Origin: an uncultured Clostridia bacterium
Lineage (GTDB): Bacteria > Bacillota > Clostridia > Oscillospirales > Ruminococcaceae
Length of the DNA: 5,853 bases
Reading direction: 5' to 3'
Assembly (NCBI GenBank): GCA_945867255.1
Contig: CAMBHV010000103.1
Span: forward strand, 1 to 5,853
The notes under the pieces were generated by a model that was given only the letters and a program-made list of their open reading frames with translations, was not told the DNA's origin and made no database searches. The translations under genes were made by a program, and so were the position numbers. Positions 5,630-5,853 of this stretch are shown here, one piece after another; position 1 is the first letter of the stretch; each line of letters opens with the position of its first letter.

Positions 5630-5853
5630 TTAGTTTGCCTGCAGGTACTCGTAAGCAGCGGCGTAGTCATCCCAAGCAATATAAGAGCTGGTGTCTTCCG
5701 CCGTCACAGGGATAACGGGCAGAGCAGTGAACTTCTCTGCGGGGTCTTCGCCCAGCGCAACCTTATTGTACAGGTTCAGGAACGTTTTTACGCCCTGCAC
5801 GGAAACCGGAGCCGTCATATTGGCAGCCTCGATGCCATCCTGCAGCATCTGAT
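5630..5853 (-). CDS. Sugar ABC transporter substrate-binding protein, C-terminal fragment
   Basis: Only the last 73 full codons are in the window, entering at the right edge and ending with TAA at 5630. The reading continues without interruption to the edge, so the gene is cut by the window rather than truncated. The tail runs from QDGIEAANMTAPVSVQG, through KVALGEDPAEKF and the Pro/Val-rich LPVIPVTAED, to an acidic, aromatic end (SYIAWDDYAAAYEYLQAN). This is the pattern at the C-terminus of type-1 periplasmic binding proteins of the ribose/galactose class (Peripla_BP_4). Directly upstream of an RbsA-type ATPase and RbsC-type permease, it is almost certainly the receptor that delivers the sugar to them. 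In a Gram-positive host it would be a membrane-anchored lipoprotein, but the signal peptide and lipobox are outside the window. The ligand-binding residues are also mostly outside, so specificity cannot be read. Confidence 0.85.
   Translation of the reverse strand, partial: QMLQDGIEAANMTAPVSVQGVKTFLNLYNKVALGEDPAEKFTALPVIPVTAEDTSSYIAWDDYAAAYEYLQAN

Overview
The window reads as a piece of a Gram-positive, Clostridia-like (Firmicutes) chromosome, possibly a gut anaerobe of the Oscillospiraceae/Lachnospiraceae type. The evidence is the strong AGGAG-type ribosome binding sites before every gene, a TTG start, tightly packed genes, roughly half G+C coding sequence and an AT-rich promoter region. The taxonomic placement is inference. 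Every supported gene lies on the minus strand, so the biological reading order is from high to low coordinates.

From 5853 down to 1105 there is one sugar-uptake and sugar-modification operon. It contains: the C-terminal end of a periplasmic-binding-protein-type sugar receptor (5853-5630, N-terminus outside the window); a 149-base GC-rich structured gap; a double-domain RbsA-type ATPase (5480-3954); an RbsC-type permease (3964-3002) that overlaps the ATPase gene by 11 bases; a Gfo/Idh/MocA-family NAD-dependent oxidoreductase (2980-1982); and a xylose-isomerase-like TIM-barrel isomerase/epimerase (1959-1105). A 16-bp perfect hairpin at 1013-1048 ends the operon. The logic is import of a monosaccharide or polyol by a CUT2-class ABC transporter, then oxidation/reduction at a ring or chain carbon, then isomerisation or epimerisation. 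No kinase is visible, and the substrate cannot be named from sequence. The operon promoter and any regulator are beyond the right edge.

Beyond the terminator, 1012-778 is AT-rich and holds a good minus-strand promoter (TTGTGT, 17 bases, TATAAT). It drives a separate gene starting at 777 and running off the left edge. That gene encodes an unrecognised protein of at least 259 residues: a Cys-containing N-terminal region, a disordered Pro/Ala/Gln linker, a basic stretch, one membrane helix and the start of an outside segment with a repeated GTYE-x-G motif. It is the least explained item here.

Nothing in the window amounts to a demonstrably new system. The items most worth checking are the unknown membrane protein, the RNA structure between the receptor and ATPase genes, and the unassigned substrate of the operon. 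I saw no tRNA, rRNA, CRISPR, insertion sequence or phage gene.
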